Shown here: positions 10,231 to 21,963 of the stretch, piece after piece
How the letters are laid out: each line of letters opens with the position of its first letter
Numbering within the stretch: position 1 is the first letter of the stretch
Origin: Parapristionchus giblindavisi
Taxonomy: Eukaryota > Nematoda > Chromadorea > Rhabditida > Diplogasteridae
DNA length: 64,000 nt
Assembly: GCA_943737045.1 (NCBI GenBank)
Contig: CALSFV010000229.1
Coordinates: forward strand, 415,001 to 479,000
Direction: 5' to 3'
Position numbers and translations under genes: made by a program
The notes under the pieces: generated by a model
Seen by the model: the letters and a program-made list of their open reading frames with translations, nothing else
Database searches by the model: none
Told to the model about the DNA's origin: nothing

Positions 10231-11816
10231 CAGTACTGGCCAAAAGGTTATTGACTTTTGGTTTTTTCGTCATAACTTTTTTCAAACTCAACCGATCGAG
10301 TCCAGCTTTTCAGGGATTATTTTGAGAGTGTTTTTACATGTTTTACACAAAAATCACCTCGGTTGATCTCCTACGGTGAATTTTATTTCGATTTTATCAA
10401 AATTCAAAAAATGAGATTTTCGTTTTATTCGAATTCTTCGATTTTTTTGCACTTATTTTGCTACCAATATGTGTTATATCGATTCAAAAGCACGACACGG
10501 ATTCTTGGGAGCAAGAATCTACCGATATCTGAGCCAGAATAAATTCCACATGGACGTCAGATGGGACTGTCCCACGCATACCGTTACAGCAGTTCCGAGT
10601 GTCTGTTTCGACTATCCTGAAGGTCATCAAAACTTCAATCCGTGCTCAAACAATGAAGAAGGTTAATATACGACCTCGCAAGACGACCACGACATCAGAT
10701 CGTCTGATTACCTGCATCTCGAAGGAGAAACTGAGGCTCACGGCAATGAAGCCTCAAGCGAGAATTGGCGGAATTTTACCAAATTGGGGTACCTAAAGCT
10801 TCTAAACTTGGCTAAAAAGATGTTTGAGGGAATTAAATGGGTCTCTGGGATATTTATGTAGTCCTCCTTACTCAACATCCCATGCACATGAACCAGGGGG
10901 CCAACCCCATCTTCAGAGAAACAACCTCACAACATCAACGAACATCCTCCATGCATCACGATGATCAGCTGGTACTTCACATCCTACCTAGTGCCAACCG
11001 GACGACAAACATGGGTTATTCCCTAAGTACCAATCATCAAAAAATTAATTTCGCTTGAAAATACGACCTACTTCTAGTGTTAGGGGGTCCAATGAATGTG
11101 ATCTTTTGATCGTGCGATTCTTGCTTTGCGAATCTTTTCGGAGATCAGCTATTTCCAGACATGCCGACGTCCGAACAGACCCGATGTACGAAGACGAAGT
11201 TGTACATTGACCACGGACACCTCAAACATCATTTCAGCCAAGTTTAGATCCTTTAGCCACCTCAATTTAGCGAAACTCCGCTAGCGCTCGCTTGATGTCC
11301 ATTGAAGTGAGCCTCAGATTCTCTTTCAATATACAGGTAATCAGACGATCAGATGTCGTGGTCGTCTTGCGAGGTCGTATATTAACCTTCTTCATTGTTT
11401 GAGCACGGATTGAAGTTTTGATGACCTTCAGGATAGTCGAAACAGACACTCGGAACTGCTGTAACGGTATGCGTGGGACAGTCCCATCTGACGTCCATGT
11501 GGAATTTATTCTGGCTCAGATATCGGTAGATTCTTGCTCCCAAGAATCCGTGTCGTGCTTTTGAGTCGATATAACACATATTGGTAGCAAAATAAGTGCA
11601 AAAAAATCGAAGAATTCGAATAAAACGAAAATCTCATTTTTTGAATTTTGATAAAATCGAAATAAAATTCACCGTAGGAGATCAACCGAGGTGATTTTTG
11701 TGTAAAACATGTAAAAACACTCAAAATAATCCCTGAAAAGCTGGACTCGATCGGTTGAGTTTGAAAAAAGTTATGACGAAAAAACCAAAAGTCAATAACC
11801 TTTTGGCCAGTACTGT
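10231..11816. mobile_element. Tc1-derived foldback element
   Basis: Begins CAGTACTGGCCAAAAGG at 10231 and ends with its complement at 11816, with TA at 10229-10230 and 11817-11818. The terminus closely matches the Tc1-family end (CAGT-x-CTGGCCAAAA). Inverted arms of about 570 bp each carry the start of a Tc1-like transposase facing inward: the RPRKTTTTSDRL helix-turn-helix region at about 10660-10710 on plus and 11340-11390 on minus. The catalytic domain is absent, so the element is non-autonomous and looks like two 5' halves joined head to head. The transcript of either strand would fold into a long hairpin. Confidence 0.88.
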
Positions 11817-11820
11817 ATAC

Positions 11821-12108
11821 GTGGTGTTAATTTCTTGTAAATGGAATTGGAAATTGTAAAAAGGGTGTTAATTTTGTCCAATTGTAAATAACATTGTAAA
11901 AAGCAATTATCTCCGTTCTTTGTAGAGATAGACACTTGAAACTTCGTTTATAAGCTTTTTTCGTGATTTCTAACCCAAAAACCAATTTTTACGGCTCTAA
12001 CTAGTCAGAGAACCGAGATATTTGCTTTTTACAATGCTATTTACAAGTGGACAAAATTAACACCCTTTTTAGAATTTCCAATTCCATTTACAAGAAATTA
12101 ACACCACA
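11821..12108. mobile_element. Palindromic MITE, GTGGTGTTAATTTCTTG family
   Basis: Left end CGTGGTGTTAATTTCTTGTA and right end TACAAGAAATTAACACCACA. Sub-palindromes contain ATTGTAAAAAGCAA and the complement of its variant. It directly abuts the Tc1 foldback ending at 11816. A second copy lies at 61572-62041. Confidence 0.82.
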
Positions 12109-12111
12109 TTA

Positions 12112-12498
12112 CATATTTCAACATGGGATAGTGACCATGCTGAGAAGAAATAATTATTTATCTACTGGGAGATTCCCAGCTTGACCTTAAATGAACATAT
12201 CGTTATTGCGCATATCACAGTCGAACAACCTTATTCTCTATGTATTATCCATTCAACTATTATATATTTAACTTCATTGTTATTTTCAAAAATTCAGATA
12301 CATTCCTTGCTGATCCATGTACATTTCGGGTTCAGTATATACGGGAAATACATTTTCAAATATCCTCTGGTATTTCCAAACTATTAGTTTACTTACGTTA
12401 CGTCACAGACTAGCAGTTTGCTGGTAGTTTAATACAAGTGGAAGAACATTTGACGAAATGCATTACAGTATTATACATCACTTGAAGTAAACTTACGT
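12112..12498 (+). pseudogene. 5' flank remnant of mucin-like copy 2
   Basis: From CATATTTCAACATGGGATAG onward this matches 38628-38765 and 39660-39750 upstream of copy 3, so it is the orphaned promoter side of copy 2. The signal-peptide exon and exon 2 expected to follow are missing. From about 12385 to 12498 the sequence is unlike the other copies. Confidence 0.65.
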
Positions 12499-12502
12499 TT
12501 AA

Positions 12503-14718
12503 GAGACCGGCTCGGTAAGACTCGAGCATTTTGACCCCCTGCCGGACATTCGCCAAGACTTTCGATCTGGGGCTCAATACTTTCATCATAGACACATACC
12601 GGGGGGAGACCGATGAAAGTTATAGTGAAAATGCCCTTAGGCTCAAACCCGGCTCACATATGTCACATAAAGTAAAAAAATGAAAAATTCATAACTTTTC
12701 AATCGTGATAGCTAGGACTTTTATTTCTTTTTATTGGTGAATAACATGTCATGCACTCTTATAAACACAGCTGAGCAACAATATCATATCGTTCCCAATA
12801 TGTTTTTTCGTGTTTGATTTTCATATTTTTCTTCTTCTATCCTCGTAGAATAGATTCTGCAAGTAATGACATAGTGCATATTGCAGCCCTGACGATTATG
12901 AACATGGTGGTCACATTCCCTTGCCCAGCCAACATTTCGCAGGCATCGAGAATTGCAACAGAATGTGAGACATGTGTAAATTGCAAAACTTTAAAAATGA
13001 ATTTCTTGAAATTTGCAAGAGTAAGAGGTAGCTTTAGTATGTCATTTTACTCGTAGTGAAGCGTGTACACAGAAAAAATATACAAATAGACTCAGACTAC
13101 ATTTTTTTAAATTGAGAAAAAGGATTATTTTATTTTTATTTTTTCAAACTGCACATTGAGTCGACCGTCAAGTCAAGTTGATTCATAGGGCGGATGCTAG
13201 CTGATGCATGCCCGTTTGCGAAAACAACTGCCACGTGAAGAATCGTCGTTTCGCAGATCTAGAATTTATTTTTTAAATCATCAAACTAGAATATTTACAT
13301 GTTTATTTCATATAAATCGGTTGGAAGGTGGCCTATGGCAACCTAAGTTGTACCATTGTTATCAGTAGGAGTGTACGCTATTGGACTACCGTAATCATCA
13401 GTAATCGCGAACTGATTTTTTTCAGTCGACCCATGATTTTCAACCACGTTCATGGTTGAGAATGGCTGAGGTCGAAAAATTCATGATGATCCCAGACCAA
13501 ATACTATTTGGCATTATATCAACAGTGGGCCAACTTTTATTTTTATGGATACAACAACTCGAATTACCGTAATAGTAATGCACGCACCTGCATTTTCCGA
13601 GAATTTCACTACATTATTATAGGATACGGTAGCTAGATTACGGTAATTCGAGTTGTGGTATCCATAAAAATAAAAGTTGGCCCACTGTTGATATAATGCC
13701 AAATAGTATTTGGTCTGGGATCATCATGAATTTTTCGACCCCAGCGATTCTCAACCATGAACCCGGGGTCATGGTTGAAAATCATGAGTCAACTGAAAAA
13801 AAGTTAGTTCGTGATTCCTGACGGTTACGGTAGTGCAGTACAGTACACTTCTGCTGATAACAATGGTACAACTTTGGTTGCCATACGCCACCTTTCAACC
13901 GATTTATAAGGAAGAAACATGTAAATATTCAAGTTTGATAATTAAAAAAAGTAAATTCGAGATCTGCAAAACGACGATTCTTCACGTTGCTGTTGTTTTC
14001 GCAAACGTACATGCATAAGCTACCATCCGCACTATGAATCAACTTGCCCTGACGGTCGACTCAATGTGCAGTTTGAAAAAATAAAAATAAAATAATCCTT
14101 TTTCTCAATTTTTAAAAAATGTAGTCTGAGTCTATTTGTATATTTTTTCTGTGTACACGCTTCACTACGAGTAAAATGACATACTAAAGCTACCTCTTAT
14201 TCTTGCGAATTTCAAGAAAATCATTTTTAAAGTTTTGCAATTTACACATGTCTCACATTCTGTTGCAATTCTCGATGCCTGCGAAATGTTGGCTGGGCAA
14301 GGGAATGTGACCACCATGTACACAATCGTCAGGGCTACAATATGCACTATGTCATTACTTGCAGAATCTATTCTACGAGGATAGAAGAAGAAAAATATGA
14401 AAATCAAACACCAAAAAACATATTGGGAACGATATGATATTGTTGCTCAGCTGTGTTTATAAGAGTGCATGACGTGTTATTCACCAATAAAAAGAAATAA
14501 AAGTCCTAGCTATCACGATTGAAAAGTTATGAATTTTTCATTTTTTTACTTTATGTGACATATGTGAGCCGGGTTTGAGCCTAAGGGCATTTTCACTATA
14601 ACTTTCATCGGTCTCCCCCCGGTATGTGTCTATGATGAAAGTATTGAGCCCCAGATCGAAAGTCTTGGCGAATGTCCGGCAGGGGGTCAAAATGCTCGAG
14701 TCTTACCGAGCCGGTCTC
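12503..14718. mobile_element. piggyBac-like foldback element, copy 1
   Basis: Begins GAGACCGGCTCGGTAAGACT and ends with its complement, flanked by TTAA at 12499-12502 and 14719-14722. Two arms of about 1.1 kb are near-identical inverted copies. Paired words include CATTCCCTTGCCCAGCC with its complement at about 14300, and CTCAACCATGA near the centre. The short centre lies around 13560-13640. There is no transposase; short ORFs in the arms are mirror images. TTAA target choice is characteristic of piggyBac-type transposases, so mobilisation in trans is likely. It lies inside the family-2 mucin-like copy and is joined to truncated exon 3. Confidence 0.88.
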
Positions 14719-14722
14719 TTAA

Positions 14723-17209
14723 CATTACAGAGTCGAGCTCTTATAGTTATTTGAGCTCTGCAATATCCGACTACTCCATCACTACAGAATCAAGCTCTAT
14801 TGAGCCAAACTCCCCGGAGACAAATTTTAGCTCCGTAAGTTCCGACTACTCCATCACTACAGAATCAAGCTCTATCGAACCAAGCGCACCAGAGTCGAAT
14901 TTGAGCTCTGCAAGCTCCGACTACTCCATCACTACAGAATCAAGCTCTATTGAGCCAAACGCCCCGGAGACGAATTTTAGCTCCGTAAGTTCCGACTACT
15001 CCATCACTACAGAATCAAGCTCTATTGAGCCAAACGCCCCGGAGACGAATTTTAGCTCCGTAAGTTCCGACTACTCCATCACTACAGAATCAAGCTCTAT
15101 CGAACCAAGCGCACCAGAGTCGAATTTGAGCTCTGCAAGCTCCGACTACTCCATCACTACAGAATCAAGCTCTATTGAGCCAAACGCCCCGGAGACAAAT
15201 TTTAGCTCCGTAAGTTCCGACTACTCCATCACTACAGAATCAAGCTCTATCGAACCAAGCGCACCAGAGTCGAATTTGAGCTCTGCAATCTCCGACTACT
15301 CCATCACTACAGAATCAAGCTCTATTGAGCCAAACGCCCCGGAGACAAATTTTAGCTCCGTAAGTTCCGACTACTCCATCACTACAGAATCAAGCTCTAT
15401 CGAACCAAGCGCACCAGAGTCGAATTTGAGCTCTGCAAGCTCCGACTACTCCATCACTACAGAATCAAGCTCTATTGAGCCAAACGCCCCGGAGACGAAT
15501 TTTAGCTCTGCAAGCTCCGACTACTCCATCACTACAGAATCAAGCTCTATTGAGCCAAACGCCCCGGAGACGAATTTTAGCTCCGTAAGTTCCGACTACT
15601 CCATCACTACAGAATCAAGCTCTATTGAGCCAAACGCCCCGGAGACGAATTTTAGCTCCGTAAGTTCCGACTACTCCATCACTACAGAATCAAGCTCTAT
15701 CGAACCAAGCGCACCAGAGTCGAATTTGAGCTCTGCAAGCTCCGACTACTCCATCACTACAGAATCAAGCTCTATTGAGCCAAACGCCCCGGAGACAAAT
15801 TTTAGCTCCGTAAGTTCCGACTACTCCATCACTACAGAATCAAGCTCTATTGAGCCAAACGCCCCGGAGACGAATTTTAGCTCCGTAAGTTCCGACTACT
15901 CCTTCACTACAGAATCAAACTCTATTGAGCCAAACGCCCCAGGGACGAATTTGAGCTCAGCACGCTCCGACCACTCCATCACTAGAGAGTCAAGCTCTTT
16001 TGTGCCAATCACCTCAGGGTCAACGAGCTCTACAAGTGTGCCATCAAGGATAAATGCAGCGAGTAGTGCCGTCCTATCGAATTCATCTCCATCCATCTCC
16101 GAATCAATGATTGACCTAGGAACGACCTCTGATTCATCTAAACCAACCAAAATAATTTCCCCCGAGCCAATTTCAAGCACCGAACCATCTCGTTATTCCG
16201 ATTTGAGCTCTGCAAGCTTCGAACGTCCCATCACTTCAGATGCGAGCTCCAGTAGCTCTGCAACCGACTATCTAATCAGCTCTAGCTCTTTTACATCGAG
16301 TAATTCAGATTCTAGCAGCTCTGATCGCAAAACTAAATGATTTGCAATCCGAGAGCTCAACTTATTCTTCTACAGCTCAAACGAAATTCGAAACCCCTGA
16401 TGAGCCAATAATTGAATCCAACACCATAAGCTCTGACGATTCTACCAATGGAGAATTGACCTCTACAAGCAATATTCAGCCAAGCACTGAAGAACCCAAC
16501 TCTATGAGCTCTAGGAATTCCGAGCCGACTACTAAGAAGACTGAGATTTTCACAACTTTGTCGGTCTCACAAACTTCTGACTTACCGACTACGACGAACG
16601 AGGTAACCGAGTCAACTTCTTCAATTACCACAATGTCACCCATTAACTCCACGACCAGTGAAGGACAGAATTATACAAAGAAGGATAATTCTTTAATATC
16701 AACTACAGTTCCCATTACTGATTGGAAAGTTGAGCTAAGGAAAAACAGTGATGTCCGTTGCAACCAGGAAACTACAATATGTTTTTGCTCAAAAAACATG
16801 AATATTCGCATAACAACCGTGAAAAATCTCATAATAGAAGGATTCTACATATTATTTAATAAAACAATTTCCATTTCTGGTATCGACCGTTATCATGCTG
16901 AACAAATAAACCAAAGAATCGTTTCTATAGAATGTCGAGATAACCATATAAATGGTTGCTGGAGAACTGTCGTCATTAATGGATGGCATGATGATGATTC
17001 GATACGATGCAAAGAAGGAACGACGATACAAAGAATAGACTCGATTAATGCGGTAGGAGGATGGATTGATCAATGTATTGGTCGTTCGAATCTAGAATGT
17101 GATCTAGGGCGGTGGTGCTGTGGCAAATATAAGGAATATAAGCAACCAATAGGACAAAACCCACCCAAGTATTTGTGATTGAATGCCGATTGCAGTAGCC
17201 ACAAAACCC
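14723..17209 (+). pseudogene. Mucin-like gene copy 2, decapitated and frameshifted
   Basis: Homologous to exon 3 of copies 1 and 3 but starting directly at the right end of the foldback element, without signal peptide, exon 2 or the start of exon 3. About sixteen 75-bp units (SSSIEP-x-APE-x-N-x-SS-x-SSDYSITTE) run from 14750 to about 15960. The frame is then hit by a stop near 16338 (AAACTAAATGA where copy 1 reads AAACTAATATTGA), a deletion of some 500 bp relative to copy 1 near 16370, and a one-base loss near 17160 that replaces the conserved VFVIEC ending by an early stop at 17176-17178. The Cys-rich domain (16725-17160) is otherwise well conserved. The decay looks recent because the repeat units are still uniform. 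Confidence 0.85.
14750..15960 (+). repeat. 75-bp minisatellite of mucin-like copy 2
   Basis: About 16 tandem 75-bp units (25 aa). Two alternating subtypes, ending SAPESNL and NAPETNF, recur in blocks, which indicates expansion in multi-unit steps by unequal exchange. TCCATCACTACAGAATCAAG is present in nearly every unit. Confidence 0.92.
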
Positions 17210-17503
17210 GAAGCTGAACAGATTACTACAAGTTCAGCTAAACAAAACATATAGTTGTAATTGTATAATAATCAAATCATATTTTGTGTAGAGACTAAAC
17301 TAATATATTATTGTATTTATTTTATTTCTGAGATAAAATAAACGATTAAATGTGAATGTAATTCTTGTTGAATGCAAATAATATCCGTATTATGACCGTG
17401 GATTCGATCGTTGAGATTAGCGTATTTTCAACTAACCAATTGGGATTATGGCCCGCTCTCCAGTCTACATATCTTCAGATGTTGTACTTTATTTGCTAAT
17501 ATA

Positions 17504-17736
17504 AAAGGTAAAAGTAAAGGTACAACCCGTTATTATTCAAGGCACACGAAGCCCTGCGGGTGATCACTGCTAGGCCAGTGACCTTTCAAGGCCTCTTCTT
17601 CGGACCTACTACCAATTCCCCTTTCGGGCGCCTTGGTGAGGCGTAGGCGGTGAAACTACCGGGAATCGAACCCAGGACAGATAGAATGATGGGGCGCGCC
17701 ATAGACCACTACACCACTTCGCCTCTTTTTCTCTCT
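17504..17736 (-). mobile_element. tRNA-derived SINE
   Basis: Flanked by a 12-bp duplication TTTGCTAATATA (17492-17503 and 17737-17748). Copy 3 of the mucin-like locus has the uninterrupted site at about 44190. On the minus strand the head is tRNA-like: A-box-like GTGTAGTGGTCTA and B-box-like GGGTTCGATTCCCGG. A body with GGCCTTGAAAGGTCACTG follows, then a T-rich simple tail (CCTTTACTTTTACC). The acceptor stem pairs only partly, so this is not a functional tRNA. Insertion postdates the duplication of copies 2 and 3. Confidence 0.9.
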
Positions 17737-17976
17737 TTTGCTAATATATGATCATTATTATGTCCATTTTGATTGTTTCCGAAAGTAACACACGAAAATG
17801 CATTTTCAAATTTTTTCTCGTTTTTCGGGTTTTTTATCCGGAGAATGAGTTTGAGTTCTCCGAATTATTTCTGCAATGAATTTTCCATACAATCCTGCGT
17901 GTGGCTGTGAATTACGTGATGTATCTCAAAAAAAGGCAGTTGGAGACGAACATTTATTAAGAAATATCGTAAAGCA

Positions 17977-18046
17977 CTTTACCCGTTCCATCCCCACCTA
18001 GCGATGACTTGACGTGAATAAATTTATTATTATTATTATTATTATT
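17977..18046 (+). mobile_element. 5'-truncated LINE or SINE tail with TTA repeat
   Basis: A 70-bp insert between two copies of ATCGTAAAGCA (17966-17976 and 18047-18057). It ends in (TTA)n after GACGTGAATAAATTTA. The paralogous site at about 44410 lacks it. A variable-length duplication with a 3' simple repeat is the signature of target-primed reverse transcription. Confidence 0.88.
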
Positions 18047-19077
18047 ATCGTAAAGCAAAATTTTAAAAGTTATTTATTCCATTTGTGTTCTATACGTTTC
18101 GCAGGAATTCGGCAATGAAATTGAACAAATTCAGTTCCAAAATTAACCTCACGAAATATTTCGTCTCAAAAAGAAATATAGTGCATTTCTACCACAAAAT
18201 CATTCAGTGGACTTGATTTACCTGAAAATTTACACCCTTTACCTTCCAAACTCTTTTTAACCATCCGACAACTAAAAAAATACATCATTCACAAAATTTG
18301 AACCCCCAAAAATGTGATTGTTCATGTTACAATGATACGAATCCGATATGGTAAATACATGTGACAAATTTTCTTCAAAATGTTTTTAAAAAAACAACTC
18401 TATTTCAAATATTCGCCGCATACGACATCGATAGATGATTAAAGGGATACTTTCATTTCAGTAGGATGTATGTAAACTCTACACGAAAAGTCGTGAACTT
18501 GAAAAAATATTGGAAAATATTCTACCATTTCTTACTTTCTATTGTTTTTGTTTTGTTTACCTCGTTTGATGGTTCGACGTTTTTGAAGTATCGTACATTT
18601 CATATTATTTCATCATGAGACCAAGATTGGGAGTGTCTAGACACGTTGAAGATGTGTCTATTTAGTTAAGTAAATAAATATGCAAATATGATGGTTTCTT
18701 ACTAGATAAGGTAAGACCGTCAAAGGAGGAATATTCGCAAGAAAGTTTATCGTTTTTTTTTCTCTTTTCGGATGATTTTTGTATTTTTTAAATTATTTTA
18801 TTTTCTTCAATTTATCCTAGAAGCTATTCGAACTGGCAAAGTTTTCATAGACAGAGGTCGTTCTGGCAACCATTGGCAGAATACGGTTATCATTAAAATT
18901 TCACTACAGGGAATATCTTTTTTCTTTTTTCCAAAAACATCCGAAAAGGTAAACTATTTTTTATCATACTTATATCGTCGGGTACACGCACGACAAAAAT
19001 ATATTACTGAACTATTAATAATATATCAAGAATCGTGATAACTAAAGACCTAAGATCTGTTTTCCATCTGCCAAGTA

Positions 19078-19593
19078 CTGTAAGGTTATACAATGGCCGG
19101 GTTCTTAAAGGGAGCGTTACCTCACTCAATGATCTCTTTATTGCGCACACTATTTTTCTGTTCTCTAACAACGAGAGAGCATTGCGCGTCGAAGAGACCA
19201 TTGAGAGAGGTTACGCTCCCTTTAAACTTGTGGTTATAATACCAAGACTCAAGATTACAATCTATACTTTATCTCCAAATTCCAACCACAATTAAACAAT
19301 ATTTGGTGATGGAGACTTACGAGAGCGGGACGAGAGACGAGAGAGGGACAGGGAGGACCAGAAAGAACCAAATGAAAGAGGCATAAAGCCTCTATTTATA
19401 TGCAATACTAATTAAATTAAAATGATAAGAAAGACAAGGACAGGGTAACCTAATTATAAAACAAAGAAAGTACAATATGTTGCAGAAATCATTCTAATAA
19501 AAGGGCAAGGGGTTTAGGGGTAGAAAAGGGGAAAAGGGGAATAGGGGAGGCGGTTAGCCTGGGGTATATGGAGATAGGGAGTATCCCTAACAG
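19078..19593. mobile_element. TA-target element in the 3' flank of copy 2
   Basis: Starts CTGTAAGGTTAT and ends with an imperfect complement (CCCTAACAG), between TA at 19076-19077 and 19594-19595. The copy 3 flank at 45430 shows the empty site (AAGTACGACACGTGTAC). It contains a TTTAAAGGGAGCGTTACC hairpin MITE at 19105-19225 and purine-rich DNA around 19320-19380 and 19500-19560. No ORF of note. Confidence 0.7.
19105..19225. mobile_element. Hairpin MITE, TTAAAGGGAGCGTTACC family
   Basis: A 120-bp near-perfect palindrome: TTAAAGGGAGCGTTACC at the left and GGTTACGCTCCCTTTAA at the right, with a centre rich in CTCTAACAACGAGAGAG. Related copies are at 40361-40486, 40605-40725 and 63179-63305. Confidence 0.8.
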
Positions 19594-19705
19594 TACGACA
19601 CGTGTACGGTATTTGCAAAAATACTTCATAAATCTTACACTAAATGAGTTTTTTTTTTCCTTTTCTTTAAAACTATTTCGAAAAATAATATTTTCAGAAA
19701 ATTTT

Positions 19706-20057
19706 CTGGGGTCTGTCCAATCTGTCAAAAAAGGTGCGAACAAAGTTGCGAACTTTGTTGCGAGGTCGGTTAGAGCAGACGAGAGAGTGTGCATTTGAAG
19801 AGGAGCAGAATAAGTAATGCCCGTTTACTTTTTCTGTTCCTCTTCAAATGCACACTCTCTCGCCTGCTCTAACCGACCTCGCAACAAAGTTCGCAACTTT
19901 GTTCGCATCTTTTGGTCGCAACTTTGTTCGCATCTTTAGTTAGAGAGAATCAGAGAGCGTGTATTTCGAGAGATTTAGAGAAAAAGATGCGAACAAAGTT
20001 GCGAACTTTGTTCGCAACTTTGCTCGCATCTTTTTTGACAGATTGGACAGACCCCTG
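19706..20057. mobile_element. hAT-like MITE, GGGGTCTGTCCAATCTGTCA ends
   Basis: Left end CTGGGGTCTGTCCAATCTGT and right end ACAGATTGGACAGACCCCTG. The interior is a series of hairpins with GCGAACAAAGTTGCGAAC and a pair of inverted TGAAGAGGA blocks around 19795-19845. A CAGGGG-type terminus suggests hAT, but the flanking 8 bp (AAAATTTT and TTTTAAAA) are not an exact duplication. Confidence 0.7.
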
Positions 20058-20514
20058 TTTTAAAAATATATTATGAGAGCATGTCTGAGGGAATTGACTT
20101 TCTGACCGGAGGAGGTGACATAGCGAAAAATAAATTTTTCCGATTGATGTGGAATAAAATAGGGCACTGCCAGGCGACCTCAGCCACACATATGAGAAAG
20201 TTTGATTTTGTGTCTGAAGGTTACTGTAGGCGAAAATGTTCGGTAGGTCAAAAAAATTATTTCGGCTCCCAAGCATCCGATCGACTCGGGAGTGGTGCCG
20301 ATCGATTCCTTGTGTGAATACAACCAACTTTTACTCAGATCACTTTTTAATCAGGACTTCGAAGAATCGAGTTATTATGAAAATAAACTTTTGAAAATTA
20401 ATTACTATACGACGGTTCTCTAGAAGTAAAACATTAAATTTGCTTAAAACGTTCTACATTTAATAACCAACCTTATATTAAAATATGAAGGCAAAAAAAC
20501 CTGTCAACGATAGT

Positions 20515-21369
20515 TGTAGCGATTATGATCACTACTTGAATATTCGCCGATCAGAATTACGCTCTAGCGCACTCTCTAGCGCACTCTCTCACAGTCTCTA
20601 GATGCAAATTGAGCAATGATGTGTCTATGCAAATGACAATGATGACTTGGCAGTTCTTTCTTCATTCTCTCCTCTCATTCAACTTCATGACACGTATGTC
20701 ACTTCTCGCTGCTATTTCAAACTTTATTATCATTATATCGTGTACAGCTCATGCTTCTATGTCATTCACACGTTTACCTCTTCTTCTCTGACCATCTATT
20801 GCTCGTCAAGTCCAAATATCTCATGTATCTATCATCATTCATCCATATATTCTGATTGTCTATAACCTATCAACTATATTCATTCACTCATGGATGTCCT
20901 ATCCATTCCTTCATCTTTCTTCCTCGATGCTCATCCTCTATTCCTCCGTTCATTGATGCCCTATTCGATTCGTCATCGCTCTTCTTCTTGATGTCGTCTT
21001 CGTTCTTCCTTCCGTCTTCCATTTGTCCCTTTGGTAGTCTTACCCCCTTTGTTCTTTCGCTATTCATATCACTATTGTGCAAATCTATCGTGTCCCCGTT
21101 TTGCTCCCCTTTTCGTAATGTTGTTTAATTACCCAAGTTTGAGGTGCGTACAAACGATGTCCTAAGGCAAATCAACCACTGATGTCCTTCCCTTAATCGT
21201 CTACCATCATCGTCAAGCTTGTATTGGTTGTAAACCTAACTTTTATTGCTTATATCTTTTTGTATGACTAGTCTCCTGAAACGATAAAATTGAATAATCA
21301 ATTACAAATCGTATTTGCTAGTATACATCTGATCAAGCCACACACAATAAGTCCCTCGAGACTGCTATA
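20515..21369 (+). repeat. 5' LTR of LTR retroelement
   Basis: 855 bp, starting TGTAGCGATT and ending CTGCTATA. It is repeated at 24677-25531 with only one difference seen by eye (AATCGTC near 21195 versus ATTCGTC in the other copy). The target duplication ATAGT lies at 20510-20514 and 25532-25536. The near-identity means the insertion is recent. Confidence 0.95.
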
Positions 21370-21382
21370 TGGTGCATCGGCC
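21370..21382 (+). promoter_or_regulatory. Primer-binding site, tRNA-Gly type
   Basis: TGGTGCATCGGCC begins at the first base after the 5' LTR. It is the complement of the 3' end of a conserved eukaryotic tRNA-Gly(GCC) (acceptor CCGATGC, discriminator A, CCA). A second, less exact candidate, TGGTGCAAAGGC, lies at 21698. Confidence 0.75.
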
Positions 21383-21690
21383 TATTCATATCACTATTGT
21401 GCAAATCTATCGTGTCCCCGTTTTGCTCCCTATTTCATTATTGTTTAATTACCCAAGTTTGAGGTGCAAGTCGAGATGTCCTAAGGCAAGTCCAAAACAG
21501 GACGTCCTAATCTATACATCTGCGGCGTCACTATCATCAAGCTTGTATTGGTTATAACCTATCTTTTATTATTCATAGCTTTTGTATTACTAGTCTCCTG
21601 AAACGATAAAATTGTCTAATCAATTAGAAATCGTATTTGCTAGTTATACACCTATAAGCCACACACCGAAAAGTCCAGCGAGACTTATTC
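21383..21690 (+). repeat. Diverged duplicate of the LTR 3' part
   Basis: From TATTCATATCACTATTGTGC to GAGACTTATTCTGC this repeats LTR positions 21062-21369 with substitutions and small indels, and is again followed by a TGGTGCA motif. It looks like an older partial LTR plus primer site left in tandem. Short CCTATAAAGGA-type repeats follow at about 21820-21905. Confidence 0.8.
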
Positions 21691-21963
21691 TGCTTTATGG
21701 TGCAAAGGCTAAACTATTAATCCAATTCCGCGTGGCAGGCAACAAATTCTCCTCTAGCCCAAGTAGGCAATAGTCATCTACTGTCCTAGCAGGCAACCAA
21801 CTCTTCTCTACTATCCTATAAAGGAACCTTCTATCCTATAAAGGAAACCTATAAACCTATCCTGTAAAGGAGCCTATCCTGTAAAGGAGCCTATCCTGTA
21901 AAGGACTCTATCCAACCTATTAAGTACTTCACTATCCTATCACTTCGATCGATATCCTATAAG

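Noticed and set aside
17660..17728. Functional tRNA on the minus strand
   Set aside because: T-stem mismatch, weak acceptor pairing and target duplications around the whole unit show it to be a SINE.
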